Below the pieces are notes generated by a model. It did not search any database. It saw only the letters and a program-made list of their open reading frames with translations, and had not been told where the DNA came from. 64,000 bases of DNA, from positions 372,001-436,000 of the forward strand of contig CM066308.1 in assembly GCA_033807695.1 (NCBI GenBank), read 5' to 3'. Positions 1 through 11,291 of this stretch are shown here, in pieces (position 1 is the first letter of the stretch; every line of letters starts with the position of its first letter). The position numbers and the translations under genes were made by a program. The stretch comes from Daedaleopsis sinensis (Eukaryota; Basidiomycota; Agaricomycetes; Polyporales; Polyporaceae).

Positions 1-837
1 TAGTGACACACCCCGCATGGCCTGCCCACCATGGTCCGCTGTCGTGCGTGTGCACAGTCGCTCGTTCCTCCCGGAGTGGATCGTCGAGCTGGAGACGGAG
101 ACGCGGTGGCTGTCGGCCGTGCGCATCTGCTCCATGCTCTTGCGCCATCACCTGGCGTGGCGGTGAAGGTTCCATGTGCTGCCTCTCGAACTGCGGAGTG
201 CTGGTCGGAAGGGATCGGACTGTATGGCGACCGGCGCACTCACTCCGTGCGGGAGCCTCACTACAGCATCCGCATGGCGGAGCCCCACCCTTACTCGTCA
301 CGGTCTACACTGTTCTATGGGACTAGCTCGTGCCGTCGACGTTTCAAAGAGTGACCTGCACGAGGCCGTTCATCCGGAGCTGTCCCGCTCTCGTGTCGCA
401 TCTACGCCGTAAGTCAATGTGCGAACTGAGTGGCGGCATATCTAGCACGCGTACAGACTGAGAGCGTACTTGTCGAGCCCGCCGGCGAGTGCACGCTACA
501 GCAGTGTGCGCGTCCGCCAACATGCATATGTCCTCCGCCGGAAATATCTGCTACTCACTGCGCCATCTAAGAACACACTCTGTATATACTGGGTACACTA
601 TTTCCTGAGGTTTCGATTCAAATCAAATAATACATTTTGCGTCCAGACATCCTGTCACCCGGCCTCTGTGCATGCCAACAACAAGTATGACCTTACAAAT
701 GTGCTCGATGATGACATCTGTGTGAGCTCGAAGGGCACGGACACGTTCATCAACAGCTGTTCCTGCGCTGGTTAAGCTTGCGAATGGACTACGAGTAATC
801 AGATCAGTGTTACTCACCACGAGTACCGCTCACGCCT
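1..837. repeat. Tail of a preceding duplication unit
   Basis: No intact gene is visible. The stretch 470-837 matches the sequence just downstream of the other F-box/WD40 copies (about 15700-16043 and 25100-25525), including the shared phrase GAGGTTTCGATTC near 608, 15853 and 25259. The first 350 bases resemble 23310-23510 of unit 2. It is therefore the end of a further unit lying left of the window. Short open frames here look like degraded coding sequence with shifts. Confidence 0.6.
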
Positions 838-1862
838 CTACCGCTCACTCTCCTCCATGTTAGATAGAATCTCTTCCATCTTCTTCACGCATACCGTCCC
901 ATTCTCAGCAGCTCCAGATGCGAGGATCCTTTCGTCGCCCGAGAAAACGACATGTGTCACCGCTGCCTCGTGCTCCGTGAACGTCCCGACGCACTCCCCA
1001 TCACACGTCCTCCACAGCCGCACCGTGCCATCGGCAGAGGCGGTCGCAACGTAGTCTCCTCGAGGAGTGAGTGCGAATGCATTAACCGCCCCTTCGTGTC
1101 CTTCCAGTAGGACACTGCTCCGGGAACGGGGTCTGCCAGTCGGTTGGGTTCCGGAAAGGTCGAAGACACGTACTGTCGCAAGGCCCGGACTTCGAGCAGA
1201 TCCACGCGAGGGATGGTCCGGACATATCCATGCGAGGTGCAGTCCAGAGTGGGAGAACGTGATGGACACGGTGTCGGAGGAGAGCTCAGATGCGTGTGAG
1301 AGCATCCATGGGCGGCACACTGGAGCACCCGTCTCGACGTCCCAACGCCATACGGCACCGCGGTTCGACACGCCGACAAGTTGGCACGAACCATAGCTTG
1401 CCTCCCCCGGGAGATTAAAGGATGCGGCCAAGAGCGACTCCGGGTGTAAAATCTGAGGCACCGAGGTCTGATCGGAGAGTGACGGAAAGGTGAAGCGTGA
1501 ATGTAGCGTTGGGTTCGGGGGGAAGATGTACCAGATGAGCACTATCCCGGGTGTGTGCCAGTCTGCGAGCCATTTCTGATCGGCTGATACGGCGAACGAG
1601 CCGGCGCGACGTTTCGAAGACACAGGATGGACCTGAGCGGGGATGCTCGGCCTGGTGTTTCGATTCGACATATGTGTGCTGTCTATAGAGACGGAGTGCA
1701 CGCGGCCGTAGGGAGAGATGTAAACGATCTCAGTGGGAGGTGAGCCACAGAGAACGTGAGTCAGAATTTCGCCGCAGTCAGAACGAAACATGTCCAAAAC
1801 ATGGTAGTCCTCCCGATCAACAACGGCAATGGATGACGTTTTCCAGGGCCCACTGGCTGGGA

Positions 1863-2044
1863 TGTTGAAAGTAACCCGGCGCTTGTAGAGCGCTTAGGGC
1901 GGTACTGTACAGCTCGGCCATGGCCGAAACCTTATTCCGCTTAGTATCTACTGTACATTGTAGATACATCAAAATCTCCAGTCCTGTTGCATCCTTCCGC
2001 TTCGCTCGTCGTCGCTCTGCTCGTGTTCTTGCCTATTTCCAATA
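1863..2044 (+). repeat. 5' LTR of gag-only Copia element
   Basis: It begins TGTTGAAAGT, typical of Copia LTRs, and ends CCAATA rather than the canonical CA. It is 182 bp and appears identical to 3091-3272. Confidence 0.9.
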
Positions 2045-2056
2045 GGTTATGAGCCC
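2045..2056 (+). other. Primer-binding site for half-tRNA initiator methionine
   Basis: GGTTATGAGCCC abuts the LTR end. It is the exact complement of GGGCTCATAACC, the anticodon-loop sequence of eukaryotic initiator tRNA-Met (CAT anticodon in the middle). Priming by an internal fragment of initiator tRNA is known for Drosophila copia and Ty5. This independently supports assignment to Copia. Confidence 0.8.
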
Positions 2057-2219
2057 TGCTGCTTAAACTGCTCGTTCTCACTTGTCATCGTCGTCAACTC
2101 GTTCGTAACCGCTCGCAAACGGTCGGTAGCCTCCCGAGCAACTTCAGTCCGACACACGTCTTCGACTCCGAGCCCACTGTCCTTACCCCCTCATCTCCCC
2201 CGCCGTCTCCCCCATCATC

Positions 2220-3056
2220 ATGGACGAAAGACCCAGTCAACACCGCATCACGCAGCTCATCGAGGGCAACTACGAGGTGTGGCGCGTTCAGATGAGTTCT
2301 ATCCTCGTTGCATTGGATCTCTGGGACGTTGTCCGCCCATCCTCCGAGGTCCCGACCGAGGAGATGATCCCCAAGGGTCCGAAGGGAGTGCGGGAGCAGC
2401 AGAAGAAGCGGGAGCTGGCTAGGTCGAAGATCATCCTTGCCATCGATCCCTCCCAGGTGCCTTTCGTGTTGGGCATGGAAAACCCTCGCGAGATGTGGGA
2501 AGCGCTCGAGCAGGTGCATCGTTCTTCGTCAGTCAATTCTGCCCTCTCTCTCCGTCGCTCCTTCCTTCGCATGGTCAAGAACGAGGACGAGTCCGCCATC
2601 GGCTGGATCGGTCGTGTTCGTGCACGAGCTCTCGAGCTCTCTCACACCCCTTGTCCCGCCACGACCATCGACATCATCCTCGTCATCACCGAAGGCCTTT
2701 CCCCCGAATATGCCCCCGTCCTCACGCAGCTCGAGTCCCTTCCGTTCGACTCGCTCACCATCTCTGCTGTCACCACTCGTATCACTGGCTTCGAAGCTCA
2801 ACTTCGTCGTGCCCAGGCCAGTGCTTCGGACTTCTCCAGCGCTCATGCGCTCGTCGCTCGTGGCGAAGTCACCTGCCACCTCTGCGGAGGTGTTGGCCAC
2901 TACATTCGTGAGTGCCCGACTCCCAAGTCGTTTGCTAAGCCGAAGAAGACTCGAGGCAGGGAGGAGGAAGGTGGTGATGGGGAGGGGCGTCTCTCATCGC
3001 ACGTTGCGCGTTTTGGGATAGACGATTCGGACACTGAGGTTCTCCGCTTGTACTAA
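2220..3056 (+). CDS. Copia-type Gag polyprotein, 278 aa
   Basis: This is a structural capsid protein of an LTR retrotransposon. The N-terminus (residues about 8-35: ITQLIEGNYEVWRVQMSSIL) matches the UBN2/gag-polypeptide pattern of Copia elements, in which a conserved NY-x-W-x2-M motif opens the capsid domain. Near residue 219 there is a canonical CCHC zinc knuckle (C-x2-C-x4-H-x4-C) followed by a basic segment. The frame ends at a natural stop 34 bases before the 3' LTR, so there is no room for pol. It lies in the opposite direction to the WD40 gene it interrupts. The start is the first ATG after the primer-binding site in a favourable context (CATCATG). Confidence 0.85.
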   Translation: MDERPSQHRITQLIEGNYEVWRVQMSSILVALDLWDVVRPSSEVPTEEMIPKGPKGVREQQKKRELARSKIILAIDPSQVPFVLGMENPREMWEALEQVHRSSSVNSALSLRRSFLRMVKNEDESAIGWIGRVRARALELSHTPCPATTIDIILVITEGLSPEYAPVLTQLESLPFDSLTISAVTTRITGFEAQLRRAQASASDFSSAHALVARGEVTCHLCGGVGHYIRECPTPKSFAKPKKTRGREEEGGDGEGRLSSHVARFGIDDSDTEVLRLY

Positions 3057-3090
3057 TGGCTCTTGCTCACAAGCGCAGGCTTAAGGGGCG

Positions 3091-3272
3091 TGTTGAAAGT
3101 AACCCGGCGCTTGTAGAGCGCTTAGGGCGGTACTGTACAGCTCGGCCATGGCCGAAACCTTATTCCGCTTAGTATCTACTGTACATTGTAGATACATCAA
3201 AATCTCCAGTCCTGTTGCATCCTTCCGCTTCGCTCGTCGTCGCTCTGCTCGTGTTCTTGCCTATTTCCAATA
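3091..3272 (+). repeat. 3' LTR of gag-only Copia element
   Basis: Second copy of the 182-bp LTR. The sequence TTAAGGGGCG just before it (3081-3090) is the likely polypurine tract. Confidence 0.88.
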
Positions 3273-4884
3273 TGGGAGAGTGACGATAAAGTATGGAGCA
3301 CGAAGAGACCCACCATATCCCGACATTTCTCCTCTTGTTGTAGGTGAAACACCCTCATATTTGATGTCCCATGAGTATACGTGGTCTGAGCCATAGCTCA
3401 CTATGAGCTCGCCTGCAGGATCAGCGGCAAGCATGCTTAGACCCTCGAGATGGTGCTGGTATGTCCAGCGGGATACAATGTGTTCTGCCGGTGTAATCCC
3501 GCGGCGTTCAGACTCCAGCATCTCATATCAGAAATGTATGTGAGGCTCACCAATTTTTGAGACGATGTGGCACAATGAACGTGCTATTGAACGGGGTAAA
3601 TAGCCCTCGATGGCCAACTTCCAGCGATTGGTGTCTTTCTGTGAGGCCCGAGGCAACACGATCCCAATGTCGCAAAGTTGTGCGTGTAGGTCTCTGGCAA
3701 CGGTTATGACTTGATCTAAATGCTCCCACTGCTGCAGCGTCATAGCACACTCTTCAGGATCGAAGACACGCCTTGATAGCTCAAGTGAGCTAAACTGTGC
3801 GAATTCAATGTTGAACGTTGTGACCGTGGGGGGTAACACGACTTCGATGATATGCACGACATAACGTAGGATGTCGATGTAGGGCCTCCTATAGTACGTG
3901 ATGATTCCAATCACCAACGTCAATGTCATGAGGTTGCGGTAGGGAGCGAGTGATCCTGGGGGGATAGCTTCGTACGCTACAAACATATCATGATCTTGAG
4001 TTCAGATTATCAAATCGGGCACAAACAAGGAAACTCACGTTCCAGGATAGTCCAGCGAGTTGTGACGGCGGCCTCAGCCATATCCACTGAAAGATGTTCG
4101 ACATGGGGTCCCACAGCCTCCTCCAGCATCTTTAGAAGCGACGCTGTAGGTGCATCGTAGTGCATCTCAACATCGTAGATCTGCAACCAACTGCTGAGCA
4201 TGGATAAGACTATGTGTGGTAGTACAACATGATCCTTACCTGCAGAACCGATAGCCGGAGTCGACTCCCAAGGCGATCTAGAAGACGGTCCAAGTACGGG
4301 CCTTCCTTTATAATGATGATCATCCTGATCTGCAGCGACCGAAGGACAGGAAGAGCAAGTAAAAGCTTAACGAGATCTGTCATGCGTTCGACAGCAATGT
4401 CAACGAGACTGAGGTCGTTGATGCCCGAATGGCGTGATAGGTATGCGAGAACGACGGTCCGCATTTGAAGCGAAGCACCGGGCAGGCCCTCCTTGCCGCG
4501 AAAGGTCCAACTGCACAAATTAGGAAGGAGCGGGAAGAGAACGAAGGGTGCAAAATCAAAGGTGTCGCTCGTCGACATCCCGGACTTGCGCGGCATCAAC
4601 AACTCCGTGTTTGCATATTTGGGAACTCCCTCGAGATCAACGCAATAGATAAGTGGCCGCAGAGTAGGGGTCGATATGAGGATATGGTGGAGGGACCTCA
4701 TGGTCTTCATGTCCACGATACGGACCGTGCGGAAGAGATTGGCGCGAGCTCGAGGGAGCCAGGCTTGACAAACAAGAGCGCAGTTGCGAAGATATGAATC
4801 ATGACGATCGTTGCCGAGTTGGTCTATGATGTTCTCTGCGACCTCAACGGGGACCCTGGGCTTCAGAGGTAGAGCGATGTCCAT

Positions 4885-6470
4885 GGTTGAGGATGAGAAA
4901 CCAGTGGAAGAACTTGAAAACGTTGCTGCGATCGATGCGATGTAAGAGTCCAATGCGATTGCAAGGAACCAGGCGCTTATAGAAGGAGGAGCAAGACGCC
5001 GAATTCGAACCATAAAATTTACTGAACCAGTTCGCGCGCTCCTGATAGTAGCATGTTACACGGGTAGGCAGATTGCAGCACAGCAGAGATGTCATGAGAC
5101 ATGAGATATATTGAAACCAGAAGATGGCTATCAATACACGAACGAGAGCACGCAGATAAAGTATGCCCACTGAACACTAGTATCGTGGTGGAGAACACCG
5201 TCTTTCGCCGAGGCTAGCGTCGACCACCGTCTCTTTCGTGTCCTGCAGCACCCTTAGTGAACCACTTTCAAACGCAGACCGCCTACCCTATGTCGGCACT
5301 TCATCAGGCCGCATTGGCACCATCTCCATGGACGGTTTAAAGAGGGCGTGCATAAAGAGACCGGGACCGTGCCCTCGCGGTCTCTGAAGCTGACTGGCTG
5401 TGAGCCTCTGCTAGTGTCCTGCCGCCTGGTGTAGCAGTACCAGTGATTCACTGAACAGCCTGAGTACAGAGCATCGTGATGCACATCAGAAACAGGTTGG
5501 ACTCACCTTCGACAGTAGGAACGAGTCCTCGGGTAGGTTTACTCGGCAGTCGTTGGCGAGTATTTCGTAGAAATACGAGACCCACGCGAGAAAGAGTATC
5601 CCGTTCGTATCATCGAAGAGCGGGCATCGCGCCGCCCGCTGCGTCCTGCGGATACGCGTGCGCACCACGTTGTCGTCCGGTGGCTCGTAGTCGCGCTGGG
5701 TGTTTGCGCACGATGTCGTCCGAAAGCTGTACGACATGATAGAGCTCAATTTAGTCGCCGTCCAGGTCCAGAAGCTGATTAAAAGCGCATAGTACTCACT
5801 ACCGCGTCGCGAGCACGAGCAAGCATAATCTTCGTCGCATCGTGCAGCGCCGACCCAAATCGGACTGCTCCCACTGCAGGTGCCCGCCGGCCGATCTACC
5901 CGGTGCAAAGGGGCGGGGAAAATTTTGAGGAGGGCGTGCGTGTCGCCGGACCGATCGGACGTGCGAAGGCAGAAGAGACGGGTGAGGTCGGGGGCGCTGC
6001 CGTCCCATCCCTCGGCGCAGAGGACATCGAGAATCGCGTGGACTGAGTGGACGAGGTTCAGTTAGATGACGGTGGGCTACGACGTGCGTTTCGGCTTTCA
6101 TGCTTTCGGAGCGAAGGATAATAAGAGCTCTCGAACACGGTGACAGAGGCGATCGGCCAGGTGGAGGGACACGGGCGAGCTCGGGCGTGCCGCCATCTTG
6201 TCTACCGAGGTTGAGCTCCACGACGGCGCGCCGCCAGACAGCGCATCCAGCAGGGTAAGGGCCGTCGGGTCATCGGTGCTGCATCGATCGCGAGCAAGAA
6301 ATGTCAGTGTCGGGATCTGTTGGAATATGCACGATAGGCCTGTCACCAAGGACCTCTACGTCGCCAACTCCCGAGCGTATCGCGCGAGCTAGTTCTCAGT
6401 GCGAAGCATGGAACAGGGTAGAGAGAAGTACAGCATCACAGCGAGCACGTACGCACCTAGAGCCAACGAA
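4885..6470 (-). pseudogene. Decayed uncharacterised gene, unit 1 copy
   Basis: About 500 bases upstream of the F-box start hold nothing recognisable. From 5480 to 6400 the minus strand carries exon-like pieces that recur in unit 2 (19140-20420) and in shorter form in unit 3 (28560-29090). Shared peptides include a FDDTN...F..EILAN block near 5500-5640 and a LARDRCSTDDPTALTLLD block near 6240-6310. Donor-like GTGAGTAC sites close several pieces. Frames shift repeatedly, so no single product can be made. I do not recognise the family. Confidence 0.4.
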
Positions 6471-6585
6471 TAACCTCTAGCCCCAGCAAACCTTCCTCCC
6501 CTCCTCCTTCCTCCTCCTCATCGCCAAATGCGTGGTGTTGCGAACACGCCGTCGAGGGCGAGGAGGCCATTAGTCCTGTAACCTC

Positions 6586-6950
6586 CGTGCTGCGACGCAA
6601 TATGAACGCATATACGCGTCTACATGATCACTCATGCGCCACGGCCGGTCCCAGGTCCGGCGTGTTAATGGAGGGCAGGGAGTCGGAAGGGGGGAAGGGC
6701 GACCAAGTGGGGCCCAACCTGTGCGCGGACGGCGGAAGTCGATATGCACGCGGCGCCAGCTCCATATCGGCCGAGGCCTGGTCTCAGAGTGGCGACGGCT
6801 CGAGGGCGGCGTGTATGGACGAGTCGAGCTGGCAGAGGAGGCGCGAGAAGAGAGAGAAGGAGAGAGAGCGAGCTTAGGCTCAGCCGTGATGCTCTCCGTC
6901 CCGCTCTACCTCCGCGCTCCCAAACCTGTCCGTCCCGCCCGCCGTCATCT
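6586..6950. repeat. Dispersed module of about 400 bp, copy 1 of 5
   Basis: The same module occurs at 8578-8990, 20450-20830, 22485-22930 and 31365-31800. Landmarks are a CTGCGACGC start, GGTCCC near 45, a GCGGAAGTCGATATGC block, a CTGGCA block and a purine-rich GAGAGAGAGCGAGC tract. Later copies are preceded by GTACTCAC, which on the minus strand reads as a splice donor, so the module may be a first exon or leader of a decayed minus-strand gene. Confidence 0.55.
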
Positions 6951-8577
6951 AAATACCTCGAGGCTCCTCTCCTTTGCCTCTCCTTGCTCGGCCGAGCGCT
7001 GATAGTGCATTGTAGGAGGCCCTCGAGGTGCCCTGTGAGAGCGTGCTCGTCTGCTGGGGCCGTGTGCAGGCAGGCCGACGCCAAGATGGTAGGACCGTTG
7101 AGCGGGGTCCCCGGACGAGGCACTTGCCATCGCTTCACCGGCAGCGGCACCTTCAGCCGTGCGGTGATCGCAGGAACGATCACCGCGGCCTCCGCCCCGC
7201 GCACCGACATAATTCTGTGCGGCGTCACGGAGTCTAGCGCAACGCGCGCGCGGGAGGTGAGGTCACGTAACCATAGCCGGCGGGATTGACGCGGTGCCCG
7301 TACAGGCGGCCCCGCCCTTCTCTTCTCTGACATTGGCGGAGCTCAAGCGCCATTTCGCGCGTCAGAACGTCGTGCGTGCGCAATCTGCACATGGGGCACA
7401 TCTGGCCTACAGGCGGAGGTGAGTACATGACCATCAGTAGGCAGTATGATGTTTCGACTGGATCACCACCGCTCAGGCTCACTGAGTCACTGACTCACGC
7501 ATGCTCCATGAACGGTGTAGCGCACGAGACCGCGTGCGCGAGTCGCACTCTGCACTCGCTATCGTGCGCACCCCGCAACGTCGCGGTCAGTCGCAGGAAC
7601 GACCTGCGCGGTCTGTGAGACTGTGCCACACGTCCTCGAGCCTCGGCGACGTCAGGCGCGTGCGACGTGCCGCCACTGCGGCGCCGGGCGGCCCCTGGTT
7701 GTTCTGCATGCAGAGGTCTGATGCGACGACGGGGAAGCGGATGGAGGGGAAGAGCAGAGGAGCAGAGGAGGAAGACGAGCAGAGACGAGTGAGAGAACGC
7801 ATGGCAGTGCCCGGATCGCTGAGAGGGGGATAGAACGAGGGAGCAGGCGGAGAGAACGGACGTACCGTAGCTAGTGGCGAGACGTTCGTCTCGCCACAGT
7901 AGATCGCGACCTTGCCGCCGTGGACGCCGCACATCCGCTGCAGAAGACGCAGGCGCAGACTCAGCTATAGTCGGAGTCGCGGATGAAGCTTTGGGAGTGT
8001 TGCCAGGGGTCGGAGTGAGACGAGGAACACGATCAGAGGGGGCGGGAACAGTAGGACTGCGATAGAGGAGGGGTAGGCCGAGGGAGCTGAGAGCCGAGCG
8101 ATGACTGATAGGGCATGGACCCAGAGTTTGGAGGAGGGGTGTGAGACGGTCGTACACCATGAATGAATATTAATGAATTCGGTATGAACGAGTTCGAGTG
8201 ATGACCAATCTTCGCTGTACTGACCTTGGTCTCTGACACAGCTCTGACGGTGGCGGCGGCACGGTGGCGAGAGGCACTTAGCCGTCTGCGGGAGACATGC
8301 CTTGTCAGCATAGCAGACGGTAGACAAAGGCGGGAGGGTGGCTGGAGGGTGTAGCGGACAGTACTGGGCGAATCCTCAATATTTGAGGCTAGACAGGTGG
8401 AGTGGGACCAATCGGACAGCAGGAGAAGGTCAAAGGCCGGCGCAGGCTGACATGTACAAGAATGAACGGCGGACAGGGGATGGAGCCAAGAACGGACTGG
8501 GGGAGGAAAGCAGGACGTCGAGGGAGATCTAGGATGCGCGGAAAGAGAGGAGGGCAAGAGAAGTACTCACATGACCT
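6951..8577. other. Degenerate segment without supportable gene
   Basis: It has many short overlapping frames on both strands, none with a recognisable domain. A minus-strand reading from 8286 starts ATGCTGACAAGG and encodes an Arg/Ser/Ala-rich leader ending at a GTCAGT donor. An equivalent leader is readable on the minus strand near 21880. It could be a mitochondrial targeting peptide, but this is weak. Confidence 0.3.
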
Positions 8578-8990
8578 GTCACCTGCGGGCTGCGACGCGA
8601 TGGGAGCGCATATATGCATTCCCTCATACTCCCTGCAGGCCGGTCCCGGGTCCGGGACTCAGTACTCAAGGGCGGCCAAGTGGGGCTCAGCCAGTGCGTG
8701 GACGGCGGCGGAAGTCGATAGGCGCGAACGACCTGAGCTGCATGCGAGGGCTCCAGCTCGGACGAGGCCTGGGCACAGAGTGGCGACAGGAGGGACTCGA
8801 GGGCGGCGTACGCAGATAAAGCATCAAGACGAAGAATAGGGCTGGTAGCACGCGAGAGCGGAGGCGATGCGAGAGGAGGAGGAGGAGAGAACGAGAGAGA
8901 GAGCGAGTTCAGGCTCTGCCGTGATGGCGCTCTCCGTACCCGCGCCTCCGCCAGCGTCTACACTCGTCCTTCCCGCCCGTTGTTACCGTG
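8578..8990. repeat. Dispersed module, copy 2 of 5
   Basis: Homologous to 6586-6950, with the same landmark order. It carries the GCGGAAGTCGATAGGC block and the AGAGAGAGAGCGAG tract. Confidence 0.55.
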
Positions 8991-9185
8991 GCCACTGGCA
9001 GTCTGCCTCCTCTCCTTGCTCTTGCGCGAACGCGGATACCTCTCGTACACGCCTGCCTTGTGGCTTGCACTATTTTGTACTTGCTCTCTTCGCCCATCGC
9101 AATCACACTCCGGGTGCAATGGAACGACTACTATTCGAACATGCGTCCAGCGCCCGGCGTACGCCGAGCGCAGTGCAGCGCCGTC

Positions 9186-9240
9186 ATCCCCCGCGAGATC
9201 AACCACAAGTGGCGGGGGAGTGTGGATGCAGTGCAGCGTA
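9186..9240 (+). repeat. Recurrent short exon-like block, copy 1 of 4
   Basis: This block (a DHKW-like peptide with GSVD following) recurs at about 13135-13235, 22985-23085 and 31950-32045. In the last two it continues to an RIF...D.TAYF peptide before a GTGAG donor. The peptide does not match any family I recognise. Confidence 0.45.
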
Positions 9241-9855
9241 CATCCACATCCGCGTTGAGTTCTACCAGGAACCGTCATCCCTAGCGGTAGCCCAATACTC
9301 AGTACTCAAGCCCCTTCCTTCCGACTGACAAGTGCTCCGATGTGCTGTAAGTCGTATTTCTTATTCGTGGGTACTTGTAGGCTAACGACGGTGTTTTGCG
9401 GCATGAAATACGAGTCTCTCAAGGACGCCGAGTCCGGTCTCGGCACGGGGCCGTTATCGTGATGGACAAGAGCACCGACATCGTCAAGGCCATCGCTTCG
9501 AGCATGTACGTCCCATCCCTCACTCTCCCTCCCACGTAGACCGACGCACACCGCCACGCCCGTCGCAGTTTTACAAGGACGAGTCCTTTGGGCAGTGCAC
9601 GCCCCGCCACGAGGGCACAACCTGGATGAAGAACACGATGGACTGGCACGCGTGCGAGATCGACATGCTCCACGAGCTCACGAAGCAGATAGAGGGTCGC
9701 ACGATCTGCGGCCATCCAGGCATTTATGCGCGTCTTTCGTTTAGACGTCGAGCAGCGCATCGCCGCGTTCCGCGAGAGCCAGACGGACCCGACGCTCACG
9801 ATCCCGGATAACTTGGGCGCAAATTTGCCCGAGGTAGTCTCGCCGCCGCTGGAGG
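9236..9855 (+). pseudogene. NDUFV1: Fragmented complex I 51-kDa subunit (NDUFV1) pseudogene, unit 1
   Basis: NDUFV1 is the FMN- and NADH-binding subunit of mitochondrial complex I. Three recognisable pieces occur in the right order. One is YIHIRVEFYQEPSS (9238-9280), from the YIYIRGEFY region of the flavin domain. The second is [13 protein letters not shown] near 9460-9505. The third starts at a splice acceptor at 9569 and reads [16 protein letters not shown]..., the cluster N3 region, continuing through [13 protein letters not shown]. Two of the N3 cluster cysteines are lost ([10 protein letters not shown] instead of the C-x2-C-x2-C pattern). Long stretches of the enzyme are absent and the frame shifts after 9715. 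Confidence 0.8.
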
Positions 9856-10289
9856 CGTAGGTAGTGAGTGTTTAGGCGTTAGATTGTTGGCTGGGGCGTT
9901 CGCGTGCAATATACAACTCTCCATCCTTTCGGACGGGCTCGGTGTGGCTGCATTCGCCGCTACCGACAAACTCTCGAAGATGGCCATCGGGTGATACCGC
10001 GGTGCGTTCTGATTTCGATCCATTTGCGGCACTGAGTGTGCGCTGTTGGAATGGTGTGGAGTCATTCGGCGGTAACTCACAATTCTAGGTCTAGGTCGTT
10101 ATTGTCACTAGAGTTCATACAACACAGCGCGCGGACACCGCTTAGTGACCCCTGCGATGGTTTTCAGAACCGTACAATCCGTGGCCAGTTGTCGACCAAG
10201 CACTTGTCCTCGGCTGCAACTTACATACCCATACCACACTACGCTTAGTCTTGGCCTGTCCTAATAACCGACCCACGAGCTTAACTCGC

Positions 10290-10870
10290 CACTGCCGGCT
10301 CTCCGGCTCCTGCCGCCGCCTCCATTCTCGACGGCACGTACCTTCGTCCTGAGCTCGTTCTTCTCATCGATTGCAGGGCGTAGCAGGGCTGTGGCACGCT
10401 CGTCATCCGCCCCCACCCGGGCTACCCCGCACAACATCGCCTCCTGTCCTGGTGCGTCGTCGGTTGCTTCAGGCAAGGCACCGGCTCCATCCGCCGCTTT
10501 CGTCCACTGGCCACAACCGGCTCTCCGACTGCTACCACCGCCTTCATCATCGACGGCAGATACCTTCGCCCTGAACACGTTCCTCACGTCTATAGCAAGG
10601 CGTAGCTGGGCCGCGGCACGCCCGCCATCCGCCCCCACCCCGCACACATCGCCTTCCTCCCGTCTTTATGCATCGTTTGTTCCTTCTGGCAAGGCACCGG
10701 CATTTCCATCCGCCGCCTACTCGTCACAACCGGCTTTCAAACTGCTACCGCCGCTTTCATTCTCGATCTTCTCATCGATGCCGGGGCGTAGCTGGGCCGC
10801 GGCACGCTCCTCATCCGCCCCACCCGCACAACGTCGCCTCCGTCCCGTCCTTCTGCGCCGTCTACTGCGT
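10290..10870 (-). repeat. Frame-preserving tandem repeat, three copies of 213-222 bp
   Basis: The copies start near 10299, 10521 and about 10734 and share a CCGGCT...CTGCGCC frame. The spacings of 222 and 213 bases are multiples of three. On the minus strand each copy encodes a peptide like GADDERATALLRPAIDEKNE followed by a Gly-rich spacer, so the repeat preserves a reading frame. Two further copies with a 222-bp spacing lie at 34720-35110. The repeat could be an exon of a lost protein with a helical, charged repeat, or simply a minisatellite. Confidence 0.55.
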
Positions 10871-11291
10871 CTAGTAGGAGGATCCCCAATCGCCGCCTTC
10901 GTCATCGTCAAGACAGCTAGTAAGCAGCGGCGCCTTCGAATTCAACCACTGCACGCCGCCCCAGTCGCACCCGGACATGCACCCGCGGGGCATGCACCGC
11001 TCGAGCAGGTGCCCACCGCCCGTTCATCTACCTCGACACGCTCTGCGTGATGCCCCGCCACGCAGAGCGGCTGCTGACATTCTGCGGCACCGCTAGGGCG
11101 TGCGTCAGGCGTGCGTCGTCCTCCCGTGGGACTCGAGAGGTGGCTCGCTCCCGCGAATTCGAGAGTGCGGAATGTTTGATACACGCTTGACTAGATTACA
11201 GAACTTGAATACATCTTATGGCTAGTGGTAGAGTGGCGATCTACACTGCAGTCATTCCTACACAATTTGTCTACTACTAGTAGCCTAAAGA

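Larger units (their letters stand above)
1863..3272 (+). mobile_element. Gag-only Ty1/Copia-type LTR retrotransposon (TR-GAG-like)
   Basis: The element has two 182-bp direct repeats (1863-2044, 3091-3272) that look identical by eye, and between them one gag frame with no protease, integrase, reverse transcriptase or RNase H. It is flanked by TGGGA at 1858-1862 and 3273-3277, and removing the element plus one TGGGA restores the WD40 exon. A primer-binding site follows the left LTR directly. Gag-only elements with LTRs are known as TR-GAGs, described from plants as far as I recall. This one must depend on enzymes from another Copia element. Identical LTRs suggest recent insertion. Confidence 0.9.
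838..4884 (-). pseudogene. F-box/WD40 fusion gene, copy 1, disrupted
   Basis: This is the same three-exon gene as the intact copy at 16044-18670. Exon 1 (4884-4240) encodes the F-box-like N-terminus beginning MDIALPLKP. Exon 2 (4180-4039) and the start of exon 3 (from 3976) have splice sites and phases identical to the intact copy. Two lesions are visible. A TGA at 3530-3528 replaces a CGA arginine codon, as expected from deamination at a CpG. A gag-only Copia element (1863-3272) splits exon 3. Beyond the insertion the WD40 part continues in frame to a stop at 838-840. A truncated F-box product could still be made; the full fusion could not. Confidence 0.85.

Noticed and set aside
3547..3750. 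Separate 67-codon minus-strand gene
   Set aside because: Out-of-frame shadow within the F-box/WD40 copy 1 exon.
6665..7333. Minus-strand frame of 222 codons
   Set aside because: Arg/Pro/Ser-rich shadow of the purine-rich repeated module; the other module copies do not keep the frame.
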